Both the position numbers and the translations under genes were made by a program. From NCBI GenBank assembly GCA_947371415.1, contig CANBPJ010000010.1, forward strand, positions 1-24,465: 24,465 bases of DNA, in the 5' to 3' direction. This DNA comes from Burkholderiaceae bacterium. Its GTDB lineage: Bacteria; Pseudomonadota; Gammaproteobacteria; Burkholderiales; Burkholderiaceae. The notes beneath the pieces are model-generated. The model ran no database searches and was not told where the DNA came from. It saw only the letters and a program-made list of their open reading frames with translations. Shown here in pieces: positions 15,672-23,958 of the stretch; within the stretch, counting starts at the first letter, position 1; every line of letters starts with the position of its first letter.

Positions 15672-16991
15672 ATGAACCGCAGTTTTTACATCATTATGGC
15701 GGCGCAATTTTTTTCGTCGCTTGCTGATAACGCTTTGCTGATTGCAGCAATTGCCCTCTTGGTCCAGCTTGATGCTCCGGCCTGGATGACTCCTTTACTC
15801 AAATTATTCTTCGTTCTTTCTTATGTTGTGTTGGCAGCCTTTGTAGGAGCCTTTGCAGACTCCCGGCCTAAGGGCAATGTCATGTTCATTACCAATACGA
15901 TTAAATTCGTTGGCTGCGTAGTGATGCTCTTTGGCAGCCACCCTTTGCTAGCTTACGCTATCGTTGGTTTAGGTGCCGCCGCATATTCTCCTGCTAAATA
16001 CGGCATCTTGACTGAATTACTCCCCCCGGAAAAGCTGGTAGCAGCCAATGGGTGGATTGAAGGTCTCACGGTGGGCTCCATCATCATGGGTACCGTCCTT
16101 GGTGGTGTACTTATTAGCAAAACCGTCTCCCAGAGCCTACTTGGACTCGATATGCCCATATTTGATACCGGCATTGATACAGCTGCAGAATCAGCCATTC
16201 TTATCATCATGATGATTTATGTGCTGGCGGCCCTGATTAATTTACGCATTCCAGATACTGGGGCGCGCTATATGTCACAAAAAACCAACCCCATTGAATT
16301 GGTCAAGGACTTCGCGATCTGCTTTAAAACCCTTTGGGATGACCGGCTTGGCCAGATCTCATTGGCAGTAACCACCCTTTTTTGGGGCGCCGGGGCCACT
16401 TTGCAATTTATCGTGATCAAGTGGGCTCAAGTCGCACTCCATATGACCTTATCCCAAGGCGCCATTCTCCAGGCAATCTCCGCAGTTGGGGTAGCTGGAG
16501 GGGCGGTTTGGGCGGCTTGGCGAGTACCCCTTCGTAGCTCGCTCAAGGTCTTACCCTACGGTATCGCCATGGGTCTAGTCGTCTGCATTATGGCTATCTA
16601 TAACTCAGACATGCTGCCTAATACAACTATCTTCACGATCGCCAAATTTGAGATCTCGCTCAATTTATTGCCAGCTTATTTTTTACTGATCTTAGTTGGC
16701 TGGCTGGCCGGGTATTTTGTAGTGCCGATGAACGCGCTCTTGCAGCATCGCGGGCATGTCCTCATGTCTGCTGGTCACTCCATAGCAGTACAAAATTTCA
16801 ACGAGAATATTTCCGTATTGATGATGTTGTCCATCTACTCAGGATTGATATGGCTTGATGCGCCAGTTCAAGCGGTGATAGTCGGCTTTGGCATTGTGGT
16901 CAGCGTAATCATGTGGCTGGTTATAAGACGCCATGCTGCTAACCAAGCTGAATACGACTCAATGCACTTGATTGGCGAGCACAAGCACTAG
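15672..16991 (+). CDS. lplT: lysophospholipid transporter LplT (MFS)
   Basis: Inner-membrane major facilitator protein. E. coli LplT flips lysophospholipids inward for re-acylation by Aas. The 439-residue protein has about 12 hydrophobic segments. The first is MNRSFYIIMAAQFFSSLADNALLIAAIALL, which carries the family's SSLADNALLIAA signature. AAAYSPAKYGILTELLPPEKLVAANGWIEGLTV follows near residue 100 and is highly characteristic. No acyltransferase gene lies next to it here, unlike E. coli lplT-aas. The ATG has no visible Shine-Dalgarno, and a weak TAGATT -10-like box ends six bases before it. It diverges from alr and converges on the next gene with only 11 bases between stops. Confidence 0.9.
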   Translation: MNRSFYIIMAAQFFSSLADNALLIAAIALLVQLDAPAWMTPLLKLFFVLSYVVLAAFVGAFADSRPKGNVMFITNTIKFVGCVVMLFGSHPLLAYAIVGLGAAAYSPAKYGILTELLPPEKLVAANGWIEGLTVGSIIMGTVLGGVLISKTVSQSLLGLDMPIFDTGIDTAAESAILIIMMIYVLAALINLRIPDTGARYMSQKTNPIELVKDFAICFKTLWDDRLGQISLAVTTLFWGAGATLQFIVIKWAQVALHMTLSQGAILQAISAVGVAGGAVWAAWRVPLRSSLKVLPYGIAMGLVVCIMAIYNSDMLPNTTIFTIAKFEISLNLLPAYFLLILVGWLAGYFVVPMNALLQHRGHVLMSAGHSIAVQNFNENISVLMMLSIYSGLIWLDAPVQAVIVGFGIVVSVIMWLVIRRHAANQAEYDSMHLIGEHKH

Positions 16992-17002
16992 GCTTTTGAC
17001 CT

Positions 17003-17563
17003 TTAGGTATTTTGCAATACTGATTTAGCGAGTAGTAGATCTTGCCAAAATAAAGCCTTGTCCTTGGGTCTTGCAATCAGCTGATTTAGCTCAAAAGTAG
17101 CAATGAGAGGTAGATCCTCTGCCCCATCAGCATTGATAGCCAATACCGTTTCGCGAAGCTCTGGTAGTCCATCACGCTCACCCGATAACTTCTGCGCCGC
17201 TGCGCCGCCAAATGCTAGCGCAACTATTGGTGAACCATCTTGAGGTAACTGATCTGGGTTGAATTTTTCTGCGGGATTTTTCCAGAACCACTCCTGAGGA
17301 GTCAGGCCAAGTACGCGAATCATATTCTGAAAAAGAGTGTCTGCATCGCCCTGAGGTTTATTACCAAAAAACCACCAGATGCCTGAAGCAGACCTTTCTT
17401 GAGGCGCTGTTGCCAGAGGGGTTGCGGTGATTTCATCTAAGCTGTGCTGAGTCACTACCGCTTTAACAGCTTCAGTTTGAGTGGCCTCAAGGAGCGAGTC
17501 ACGTGAAGTCCACTCGGTGATACCCATCTCTTTAAGAAAAGCGGAATTTGTACTCATATTCAT
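17003..17563 (-). CDS. holD: HolD-like protein (possible DNA polymerase III psi subunit) with a degenerate uracil-DNA glycosylase fold
   Basis: A 186-residue protein with no cysteine. Residues 67-87 (GNKPQGDADTLFQNMIRVLGL) and 113-180 (IVALAFGGAAAQKL to FWQDLLLAK) follow the family 4 uracil-DNA glycosylase pattern. The catalytic HPAYLLR motif has become ELNQLIA (E158 in place of His), and the four iron-sulfur cysteines are absent, so glycosylase activity is unlikely. Its N-terminus (LKEMGITEWTSR, 10-21) resembles the start of E. coli psi (LQQLGITQWSLR, from memory), which binds the clamp loader. Its C-terminus (LNQLIARPKDKALFWQDL) resembles the psi end. In E. coli holD also adjoins rimI. The psi role is inference; an annotation of hypothetical or UDG-like protein would also be defensible. 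The start overlaps the rimI stop as ATGA. Confidence 0.6.
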   Translation of the reverse strand: MNMSTNSAFLKEMGITEWTSRDSLLEATQTEAVKAVVTQHSLDEITATPLATAPQERSASGIWWFFGNKPQGDADTLFQNMIRVLGLTPQEWFWKNPAEKFNPDQLPQDGSPIVALAFGGAAAQKLSGERDGLPELRETVLAINADGAEDLPLIATFELNQLIARPKDKALFWQDLLLAKSVLQNT

Positions 17564-18105
17564 GCCTCAAGCTTAATCGATTTAGCAAGAACCCATGCAT
17601 CCTCACGCAATCCACTGGCGATATCTACGGGGTAATAATTTTTGCGTAAGCCGATCTGCTCATACCCCAAGCTTTGATAAAGCAGGAGAGCGCCGACATT
17701 GCTGGGTCTGACCTCTAAAATAATCCGAGACATTTTTTGCTGAGCTGCCACTCCTTCAATCGCATACATCATTTTGGCGCCAATACCTAAGCGACGTAAT
17801 TTTGGAGACACAGTGATATTTAAGAGGTGTAACTCGTCTACCGCTGGAAACAATATGCAATACGCCCAAAGCACTTCAGGGTCAAGATAGCTCCCCTTGA
17901 TTGAATCCTCTAATTGGGGCCTAACGCAATAAGCCCAATGACCGGCTGCCAGCGAGTCAGAGAAATTACCCTTAGTCCATGGATGAATGTGTGAGACAGA
18001 CTCAATTTCAAGGACGGAATCCAAGTCAACAGTGGTCATCGGTAAAAAAGAAAGCTCTGAAACACCTTCAGTGCCCGATTCCACTGAATTGAAGTTATCA
18101 GCCAT
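17560..18105 (-). CDS. rimI: ribosomal protein S18-alanine N-acetyltransferase
   Basis: GNAT-fold enzyme that acetylates the N-terminal alanine of ribosomal protein S18. The 181-residue protein is longer than E. coli RimI (about 148), through an N-terminal tail of about 20 residues and a loop before the acetyl-CoA site. It shows HPWTKGNFSDSL near residues 40-51, the acetyl-CoA loop in VSPKLRRLGIGAKMM, and LEVRPSNVGALLLYQSLGYEQIGLRKNYYP with the expected glutamate and tyrosines. The ATG at 18103-18105 is chosen, overlapping the tsaB stop by eight bases. The frame stays open upstream to a TTG at 18138, but that would overlap tsaB further and lacks support. Neighbour tsaB is the usual partner of rimI. 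Confidence 0.92.
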   Translation of the reverse strand: MADNFNSVESGTEGVSELSFLPMTTVDLDSVLEIESVSHIHPWTKGNFSDSLAAGHWAYCVRPQLEDSIKGSYLDPEVLWAYCILFPAVDELHLLNITVSPKLRRLGIGAKMMYAIEGVAAQQKMSRIILEVRPSNVGALLLYQSLGYEQIGLRKNYYPVDIASGLREDAWVLAKSIKLEA

Positions 18106-18820
18106 GTTGTTGACTCCGCTCTGCAGAGGTAAATGCAACTTTATTGCGGATATACAGTGGCTCTAGCAAATGAATGTCTTGCTGCAATCCCTGGTGCCAC
18201 ATATTCTGCGCACAGGCCAAAACGCCCTGAGCATTAACGCTAATCTCTGGATCTAACCGGCTACTGGGGAATGGGCTGTGTATTGAAGTAAATAAGCGGT
18301 CCTCAAACTCCGCAATAGCACTACCCGCGAGAAATTCAATGTTCTTCAGCTCCACCAATTCAGGGGTAGTTAAATGAATCTCACCCTGGCGCTGCGGTAG
18401 TTGATTTGGGACTGATCTATAAGTTGCCCAATAGACCTCTCCCATGCGAGCATCAGCAGCAACAACAAATGACCTAGCTCCGACACTAATGAATGAGGGT
18501 TTTAGTCTTAGCTGGCTTGCTATGGCATCAAGACTAGCTACAGGAATTACTGGGAGCCTTGCTGCGGTTGCCAAGCCCTGGGCAGCCGCAACACCTAAGC
18601 GAACACCTGTAAAGGCTCCAGGGCCAACACCGACTGCGATAGCATCAAGCGAAGAGAGTTTGCTGGATGTTTCGGCGAATAACTCCTCAATCCAAGGCAA
18701 AAGGAGTTGACTAGCGCCAGCCGACACTTTTTGGTGGCGAACTAAAGGCGCTTCATCATTTAAAGATAAAGCCACCGAACACCACGCTGAGGAGGTGTCG
18801 ATGGCCAATATACGGGTCAA
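18098..18820 (-). CDS. tsaB: tRNA threonylcarbamoyladenosine biosynthesis protein TsaB
   Basis: Non-catalytic ASKHA-fold partner of TsaD and TsaE in making t6A37 on ANN-decoding tRNAs. The 240-residue protein starts ILAIDTSSAWCSVAL and has the conserved VGVGPGAFTGVRLGVAAAQGLA segment (about 63-84). AADARMGEVYWA near residue 125 is also typical. The start is TTG, because no ATG or GTG precedes the IDTS motif; an AAGAGAG lies a few bases upstream. It begins 19 bases after the VOC gene stop and overlaps rimI, so the VOC-tsaB-rimI-holD stretch is probably cotranscribed. Confidence 0.94.
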   Translation of the reverse strand: MTRILAIDTSSAWCSVALSLNDEAPLVRHQKVSAGASQLLLPWIEELFAETSSKLSSLDAIAVGVGPGAFTGVRLGVAAAQGLATAARLPVIPVASLDAIASQLRLKPSFISVGARSFVVAADARMGEVYWATYRSVPNQLPQRQGEIHLTTPELVELKNIEFLAGSAIAEFEDRLFTSIHSPFPSSRLDPEISVNAQGVLACAQNMWHQGLQQDIHLLEPLYIRNKVAFTSAERSQQHG

Positions 18821-18839
18821 TTTGGACTCTCTTAGGGAC

Positions 18840-19304
18840 TTATGAACTCAGACCCGCAATGATAGCTGGTGGAGCCTGAACAAGTTCAATCAAGACACCT
18901 TCCCCGCAAAATGGAAATTCATCATTTCCCTTGGGATGTACAAATGTAATGTCATGCCCAGCAGCACCCTTCCGGATGCCGCCCGGTGCAAAACGCAGGC
19001 CTTGAGCCGATAGCCATTCTACGGCCCTTGGCAAATCATCAACCCATAAACCAATATGATTCAGGGGGGTCTGATGAACAGCGGGCTTCTTTTCAATATC
19101 AAATGGCTGCATGAGATCCAATTCAATCTCATGAGCGCCTTGACCAATGGCGCAAATATCTTCGTCCACGTTTTCACGCTCAGATACAAAAGTGCTCTTA
19201 TATTCAAAGCCTAATAAATCAACCCAAAGCTTTCGGAGGCGATCTTTATTCTCGCCGCCAATGGCTACTTGCTGAATGCCTAATATCTTGAATGGCTTAT
19301 TCAT
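18840..19304 (-). CDS. VOC (glyoxalase-fold) family protein, candidate methylmalonyl-CoA epimerase
   Basis: A 154-residue protein made of two beta-alpha-beta-beta-beta modules. The likely metal ligands are Q12 (IQQVAIG), E61 (HEIELDL), H83 (LNHIGLWVDDL) and E140 (GVLIELVQ). The Gln-Glu-His-Glu set matches a known glyoxalase I variant, while bacterial methylmalonyl-CoA epimerases usually have His first. The gene begins eight bases after the pccA stop with AAGGTG as ribosome site, and the mutase and carboxylase genes precede it in the same series. The context therefore favours epimerase, which turns (S)- to (R)-methylmalonyl-CoA. A lactoylglutathione lyase or other VOC activity remains possible, so no symbol is given. 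Confidence 0.8.
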   Translation of the reverse strand: MNKPFKILGIQQVAIGGENKDRLRKLWVDLLGFEYKSTFVSERENVDEDICAIGQGAHEIELDLMQPFDIEKKPAVHQTPLNHIGLWVDDLPRAVEWLSAQGLRFAPGGIRKGAAGHDITFVHPKGNDEFPFCGEGVLIELVQAPPAIIAGLSS

Positions 19305-19312
19305 GATTCACC

Positions 19313-21349
19313 TTATTCAAAACGGATGATCAATTGATCTACAGCCAAGCTTTCGCCAACATTGGCGCTAATTTCGGCAACTACACCATCTTGAGCGGCC
19401 ACTAGTGTATTCTCCATTTTCATCGCCTCAATTGCGGCTAACTTCTGACCGGCGGTGACTATATCGCCAACCTTGACAGAAACATTCGTTAAGAGACCAG
19501 GCATAGGTGACATGACTAATTTGGAGGTGTCAGGCGGAACCTTTACTAGCATACGGCGCTGAAGTTCTGCGCCCAATGGGCTTAGAACCATACACTCGTA
19601 ATGTGCGCCATCCAAAACGAGTGCATATTTAACACCTTTACGCTCTACTTGAGCGGTAATTTTGTGAGTACCATTAATAGTTGCCCGCAAGCAAAGCTCA
19701 CCTGGACGCCAATTGCTGACAATGTTGTAACGACTAACGTCATCATCCTCTTCTATGTAGACTGAATAAACGCCGTCTTTCAGTTCAATCCGAATTCGAA
19801 TCTCTTGAATATCGTCACTAGAACCGACACGAGTTCCAGTAACAACGACAAACTTCTTCGCAATTGTCATCTCATGACCAGCCAGCTGACCATCAATCAT
19901 TTGGATGTGCTCAAGGTAGCGATAACGCATAAATGCCGCAAGGGCAGCTAAGCGCTTAGGATCTGCAGGTTGAACAGAATCCTTTTTGAAACCATCTGGA
20001 TATTCTTCAGCAATAAAGCCGGTGGTGAAATCTCCAGATACAAAACGTGGATGCTGCAATAAGGCCGCCTGAAATGGAATGTTGGAGTGAATGCCGCGAA
20101 TCACAAAATCATTTAGTGCGAAGCGCATCTTTTCTATCGCCTCAGTACGATCCTTGCCATGCACAATCAACTTCGCAATCATAGAATCGTAGTACATCGG
20201 AATTTCACCGCCCTCATAAACGCCCGTATCCACGCGCACACCATCAACCTCTGCTGGTGGTCGATATTTAACCAAGCGCCCGGTGGATGGCAGGAAGTTA
20301 CGAAATGGATCATCCGCATTAATACGACATTCCATTGACCAACCATCGAGTTTGATATCTTCCTGCTTAAATGCCAGTTCTTCACCAGCGGCTACGCGAA
20401 TCATCTGCTCCACTAAGTCGAGACCGGTAATGCCTTCAGTTACAGGATGCTCCACCTGCAATCGCGTGTTCATTTCAAGAAAATAAAAGGATTTATCTTT
20501 GCCGACTACAAACTCCACGGTACCAGCAGATTGGTAATTAACGGCCTTTGCTAAGGAAACGGCCTGTTCGCCCATTGCCTTGCGAGTTACGGGATCAATG
20601 AATGGGGATGGCGCCTCTTCAATTACCTTTTGATGGCGGCGTTGGATAGAGCAATCACGTTCTCCCAAGTACACGACATTGCCCTGTGAGTCTCCTAGGA
20701 CCTGAATCTCGATATGACGCGGACCTTCAACAAACTTTTCAATAAAGACACGATCATCACCAAAGCTATTGAGCGCCTCAGTACGGCAAGCGGTAAACCC
20801 TTCGAATGCTTCCTTATCGTTGAACGCCACACGCAAGCCTTTGCCACCACCGCCAGCAGAAGCCTTAATCATCACCGGATAGCCAATGCCTTGCGCTATC
20901 TTGACTGCATCATCCGCTTTTTCAATCGCCTCATTAAAACCGGGAATCGTATTGACTTTAGCTTCTAATGCCAACTTCTTGGAGGCGATCTTGTCACCCA
21001 TTGCAGCGATCGACTGATGCTTAGGTCCAATGAATACAATGCCCTCTTCTTCGCAGCGACGGGCAAATTGCTCATTCTCAGATAGAAAACCATAACCCGG
21101 ATGAACCGCTTCAGCGCCAGTGTCCTTGCAGGCCTGAATAATGCGATCCATTACCAAATATGATTCACGCGATGGTGCTGGCCCAATGCAAACTGCTTCA
21201 TCTGCCATCTGCACATGACGAGCCTCTTTATCAGCTTCGGAATAGACCGCTACTGTCTTAATTCCCATCTTCTGAGCTGTTTTCATTACACGGCAAGCAA
21301 TCTCACCTCGGTTAGCAATCAAAATTTTCTTAAAGATTTTCGTAGTCAT
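19313..21349 (-). CDS. pccA: propionyl-CoA carboxylase alpha subunit (biotin carboxylase plus BCCP)
   Basis: Carries the ATP-dependent carboxylation of biotin for conversion of propionyl-CoA to methylmalonyl-CoA. The 678-residue protein begins with the biotin carboxylase domain (KILIANRGEIACRVMKTAQ). The ATP-grasp part has KASAGGGGKGLRV and the catalytic region EMNTRLQVEHPVTE. Residues about 500-600 form the extra beta domain that joins alpha to beta subunits in PCC. The biotinyl domain at the end has K644 in EAMKMENTL. The fused biotin carboxylase-BCCP form separates it from the split AccB/AccC of fatty acid synthesis. A methylcrotonyl- or acyl-CoA carboxylase is possible, but the neighbouring pccB, meaB and mutase support propionyl-CoA. 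It starts 14 bases after the pccB stop. Confidence 0.94.
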   Translation of the reverse strand: MTTKIFKKILIANRGEIACRVMKTAQKMGIKTVAVYSEADKEARHVQMADEAVCIGPAPSRESYLVMDRIIQACKDTGAEAVHPGYGFLSENEQFARRCEEEGIVFIGPKHQSIAAMGDKIASKKLALEAKVNTIPGFNEAIEKADDAVKIAQGIGYPVMIKASAGGGGKGLRVAFNDKEAFEGFTACRTEALNSFGDDRVFIEKFVEGPRHIEIQVLGDSQGNVVYLGERDCSIQRRHQKVIEEAPSPFIDPVTRKAMGEQAVSLAKAVNYQSAGTVEFVVGKDKSFYFLEMNTRLQVEHPVTEGITGLDLVEQMIRVAAGEELAFKQEDIKLDGWSMECRINADDPFRNFLPSTGRLVKYRPPAEVDGVRVDTGVYEGGEIPMYYDSMIAKLIVHGKDRTEAIEKMRFALNDFVIRGIHSNIPFQAALLQHPRFVSGDFTTGFIAEEYPDGFKKDSVQPADPKRLAALAAFMRYRYLEHIQMIDGQLAGHEMTIAKKFVVVTGTRVGSSDDIQEIRIRIELKDGVYSVYIEEDDDVSRYNIVSNWRPGELCLRATINGTHKITAQVERKGVKYALVLDGAHYECMVLSPLGAELQRRMLVKVPPDTSKLVMSPMPGLLTNVSVKVGDIVTAGQKLAAIEAMKMENTLVAAQDGVVAEISANVGESLAVDQLIIRFE

Positions 21350-21363
21350 GATGTATCGGCGCC

Positions 21364-22896
21364 TTAAAGAGGAATATTGCCGTGTTTACGCGCTGGATTT
21401 GTCAGCTCTTTATCTTTTAGCATTGCTAAAGAACGTGAGATACGTTTGCGAGTTTCATGAGGCAAGATCACATCATCAATATAGCCGCGACGACCTGCAA
21501 CAAAAGGGTTGGCAAACTTAGCCTTGTACTCTGCTTCGCGAGCGGCAATTTTCTCAGGGTCTGATTTCTCTTCGCGGAAGATAATCTCTACCGCACCCTT
21601 AGGACCCATTACAGCAATTTCTGCTGAAGGCCAGGCAAAGTTCACGTCACCACGCAAATGTTTAGAAGCCATCACATCATAAGCGCCACCATAGGCTTTA
21701 CGAGTAATGAGTGTAACCTTGGGTACAGTGCAATCAGCATAGGCGTACAGTAATTTTGCGCCATGTTTAATAATGCCGCCGTACTCCTGTGAGGTTCCAG
21801 GCATAAATCCAGGGACATCCACTAATGTCACTACAGGAATATTGAAGGCATCACAGAAACGAACAAAACGGGCGGCTTTAATTGACGCCTTGATGTCCAA
21901 GCAACCAGCCAAGACCAATGGCTGGTTTGCTACGATGCCAATCGAACGACCTTCCATGCGGGCAAAACCAATCAAGATATTTTTCGCGTAATCTGGTTGC
22001 AATTCAAAGAACTCACCATCATCGACAATCTTCTCGATCAACTCTTTCATATCATAAGGTTGATTGGGGTTGCTTGGTACTAGAGTATCTAATGAGAAAT
22101 CAGGTTCTTCAGTGCGCATTGCCCCATTGATCATGGGTGGCTTTTCGCGATTAGATAAAGGTAGATAGTTAAAGAAACGACGGAGCATCATGATTGCATC
22201 AACGTCGTTATCAAAAGCTAAATCACACACTCCCGAGATAGTAGAGTGCGTAACAGCACCCCCCAATTCTTCCGCAGTCACATCTTCATGGGTCACGGTC
22301 TTCACCACTTCTGGACCAGTTACAAACATGTATGAACTGTCTTTCACCATAAAAATAAAGTCAGTTAAGGCTGGTGAATAAACGGCACCACCAGCTGATG
22401 GTCCCATGATTAAAGAAATTTGCGGGATGACTCCGGAAGCAGTGACATTGCGCTGGAAAATTTCTGCATAGCCACCGAGGGATGCCACACCCTCTTGAAT
22501 ACGTGCGCCGCCAGAGTCGTTCAACCCAATCACTGGTGCTCCCACTTTGAGCGCCTGATCCATGATCTTGCAAATCTTTTCAGCATGTGCCTCTGAAAGT
22601 GAGCCTCCTAAGACGGTGAAGTCTTGAGAAAATACAAACACTAGACGACCATTAATCATGCCGTAACCCGTGACAACACCATCGCCTGGGACGGTTTGAT
22701 CTGCCATTCCAAAGTCATGGCAACGATGCTCTACAAACATATCCCATTCTTCGAATGTGCCAGCATCCAACAAGAGCTCAATGCGCTCACGAGCAGTAAG
22801 CTTACCCTTGGAGTGCTGAGCAGCAATACGCTTTTGCCCTCCACCTAGTCTGGCAAGTTCACGCTTTGCTTCAAGCTGTTGAATGATTTCCTTCAT
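21364..22896 (-). CDS. pccB: propionyl-CoA carboxylase beta subunit
   Basis: Carboxyltransferase half of PCC, moving CO2 from carboxybiotin to propionyl-CoA. The 510-residue protein has the two crotonase-like carboxyltransferase domains. The first shows GLNDSGGARIQEGVASLGGYAEIF and MGPSAGGAVYSPALTDF. The second shows LVDVPGFMPGTSQEYGGIIKHGAKLLYAYA and TRKAYGGAYDVMASKHLRGD. The aspartate in GGAYDVM (D407) sits where an Asp/Ile difference is known to favour propionyl- over acetyl-CoA in actinobacterial carboxylases; applying it here is inference. The Shine-Dalgarno TAAGGAG overlaps the meaB stop, and only nine bases separate the genes, so coupling is likely. Confidence 0.96.
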   Translation of the reverse strand: MKEIIQQLEAKRELARLGGGQKRIAAQHSKGKLTARERIELLLDAGTFEEWDMFVEHRCHDFGMADQTVPGDGVVTGYGMINGRLVFVFSQDFTVLGGSLSEAHAEKICKIMDQALKVGAPVIGLNDSGGARIQEGVASLGGYAEIFQRNVTASGVIPQISLIMGPSAGGAVYSPALTDFIFMVKDSSYMFVTGPEVVKTVTHEDVTAEELGGAVTHSTISGVCDLAFDNDVDAIMMLRRFFNYLPLSNREKPPMINGAMRTEEPDFSLDTLVPSNPNQPYDMKELIEKIVDDGEFFELQPDYAKNILIGFARMEGRSIGIVANQPLVLAGCLDIKASIKAARFVRFCDAFNIPVVTLVDVPGFMPGTSQEYGGIIKHGAKLLYAYADCTVPKVTLITRKAYGGAYDVMASKHLRGDVNFAWPSAEIAVMGPKGAVEIIFREEKSDPEKIAAREAEYKAKFANPFVAGRRGYIDDVILPHETRKRISRSLAMLKDKELTNPARKHGNIPL

Positions 22897-22905
22897 AACT
22901 ACTCC

Positions 22906-23931
22906 TTAGAAAAATTCGTGTCCCATTGCTTCGAGCAATCGTCGCGCAGCAACAGAAGCAGCCATGGTTCCTTGATTAACCTGAGCACTTAAGTCAGGTA
23001 AAAGTGCTTGTACTTCTGGGTGATTCTGAAATGCGTTTTTAAGACCTGCATCAATGCGATCCCACATCCAAGCACCAGATTGCTGCTTGCGACGCCCTTG
23101 CAATTGACCATTGTTATTTTGTAGCGTTTGAAAATGTAGAATTTTTTCCCATAATTCAGGTACGCCATTACCCTCTAAGGCGCTCATAGTCATCACAGTG
23201 GGGTGCCACAACTCTTGATCATGTGCCGCGTGATCGGGATTTCCCTGAAAACCCAAAAGACGTAAAGAGCTCGTAATAAATAATTGCGCACGCATAGCGG
23301 CATTGGGATCGATATCTATCTTGTTGATCACAATCAGATCGGCAATTTCCATCACACCTTTTTTTATAGCCTGAAGATCATCGCCAGCATTAGGCAATTG
23401 CAATAACAAGAACATATCCGTCATACCGGCAACGGCAATCTCGCTTTGACCAACACCAACTGTTTCAACGATCACAATGTCAAATCCAGCCGCTTCGGCA
23501 ACCAACATGGCTTCGCGGGTTTTTTCAGCCACACCACCTAAGGTACAGGATGATGGGCTCGGCCGAATAAATGCGTTATCCAATACTGATAGCTTCTCCA
23601 TCCGGGTTTTGTCACCAAGAATGGAGCCACCAGATAGACTTGAGGAGGGATCAATTGCCAGCACTGCAACGCGATGGCCTTTATCAATCAGATACAGGCC
23701 AAGGGTTTCAATCAAGGTTGATTTACCGACACCAGGAACCCCAGAAATCCCAAGCCGAAAAGATTTACCTGTTTTTGGCAACAAGGTATTAAGCACTTCA
23801 TCTGCACGCTTGCGATGATCCATGCGTGTGGATTCCAGCAAAGTGATGATCTTGGCTAAAGCTCGGCGCTGCGCCGAGGATGGGTCGCCAGTGAGATCAT
23901 TGACTAAAGTCTGGTCAACTGCATTTAGCAT
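22906..23931 (-). CDS. meaB: methylmalonyl-CoA mutase GTPase chaperone MeaB (ArgK family)
   Basis: G protein that loads, protects and repairs the adenosylcobalamin cofactor of methylmalonyl-CoA mutase. The 341-residue protein has Walker A GVPGVGKS (64-71, K70), a switch/Walker B region around VETVGVGQSE, and the guanine-specificity motif NKID in DLIVINKIDID. The C-terminal LRLLGF...TMSALEGNGVPELWEKI block is typical of MeaB. Older annotations call it LAO/AO transport ATPase ArgK. The gene starts 27 bases after the mutase stop on the same strand, which fits the chaperone role. The ATG at 23929-23931 has GAAGGG about ten bases upstream. Confidence 0.96.
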   Translation of the reverse strand: MLNAVDQTLVNDLTGDPSSAQRRALAKIITLLESTRMDHRKRADEVLNTLLPKTGKSFRLGISGVPGVGKSTLIETLGLYLIDKGHRVAVLAIDPSSSLSGGSILGDKTRMEKLSVLDNAFIRPSPSSCTLGGVAEKTREAMLVAEAAGFDIVIVETVGVGQSEIAVAGMTDMFLLLQLPNAGDDLQAIKKGVMEIADLIVINKIDIDPNAAMRAQLFITSSLRLLGFQGNPDHAAHDQELWHPTVMTMSALEGNGVPELWEKILHFQTLQNNNGQLQGRRKQQSGAWMWDRIDAGLKNAFQNHPEVQALLPDLSAQVNQGTMAASVAARRLLEAMGHEFF

Positions 23932-23958
23932 GCTGATGTGCCCTTCAATAATCTTGGG

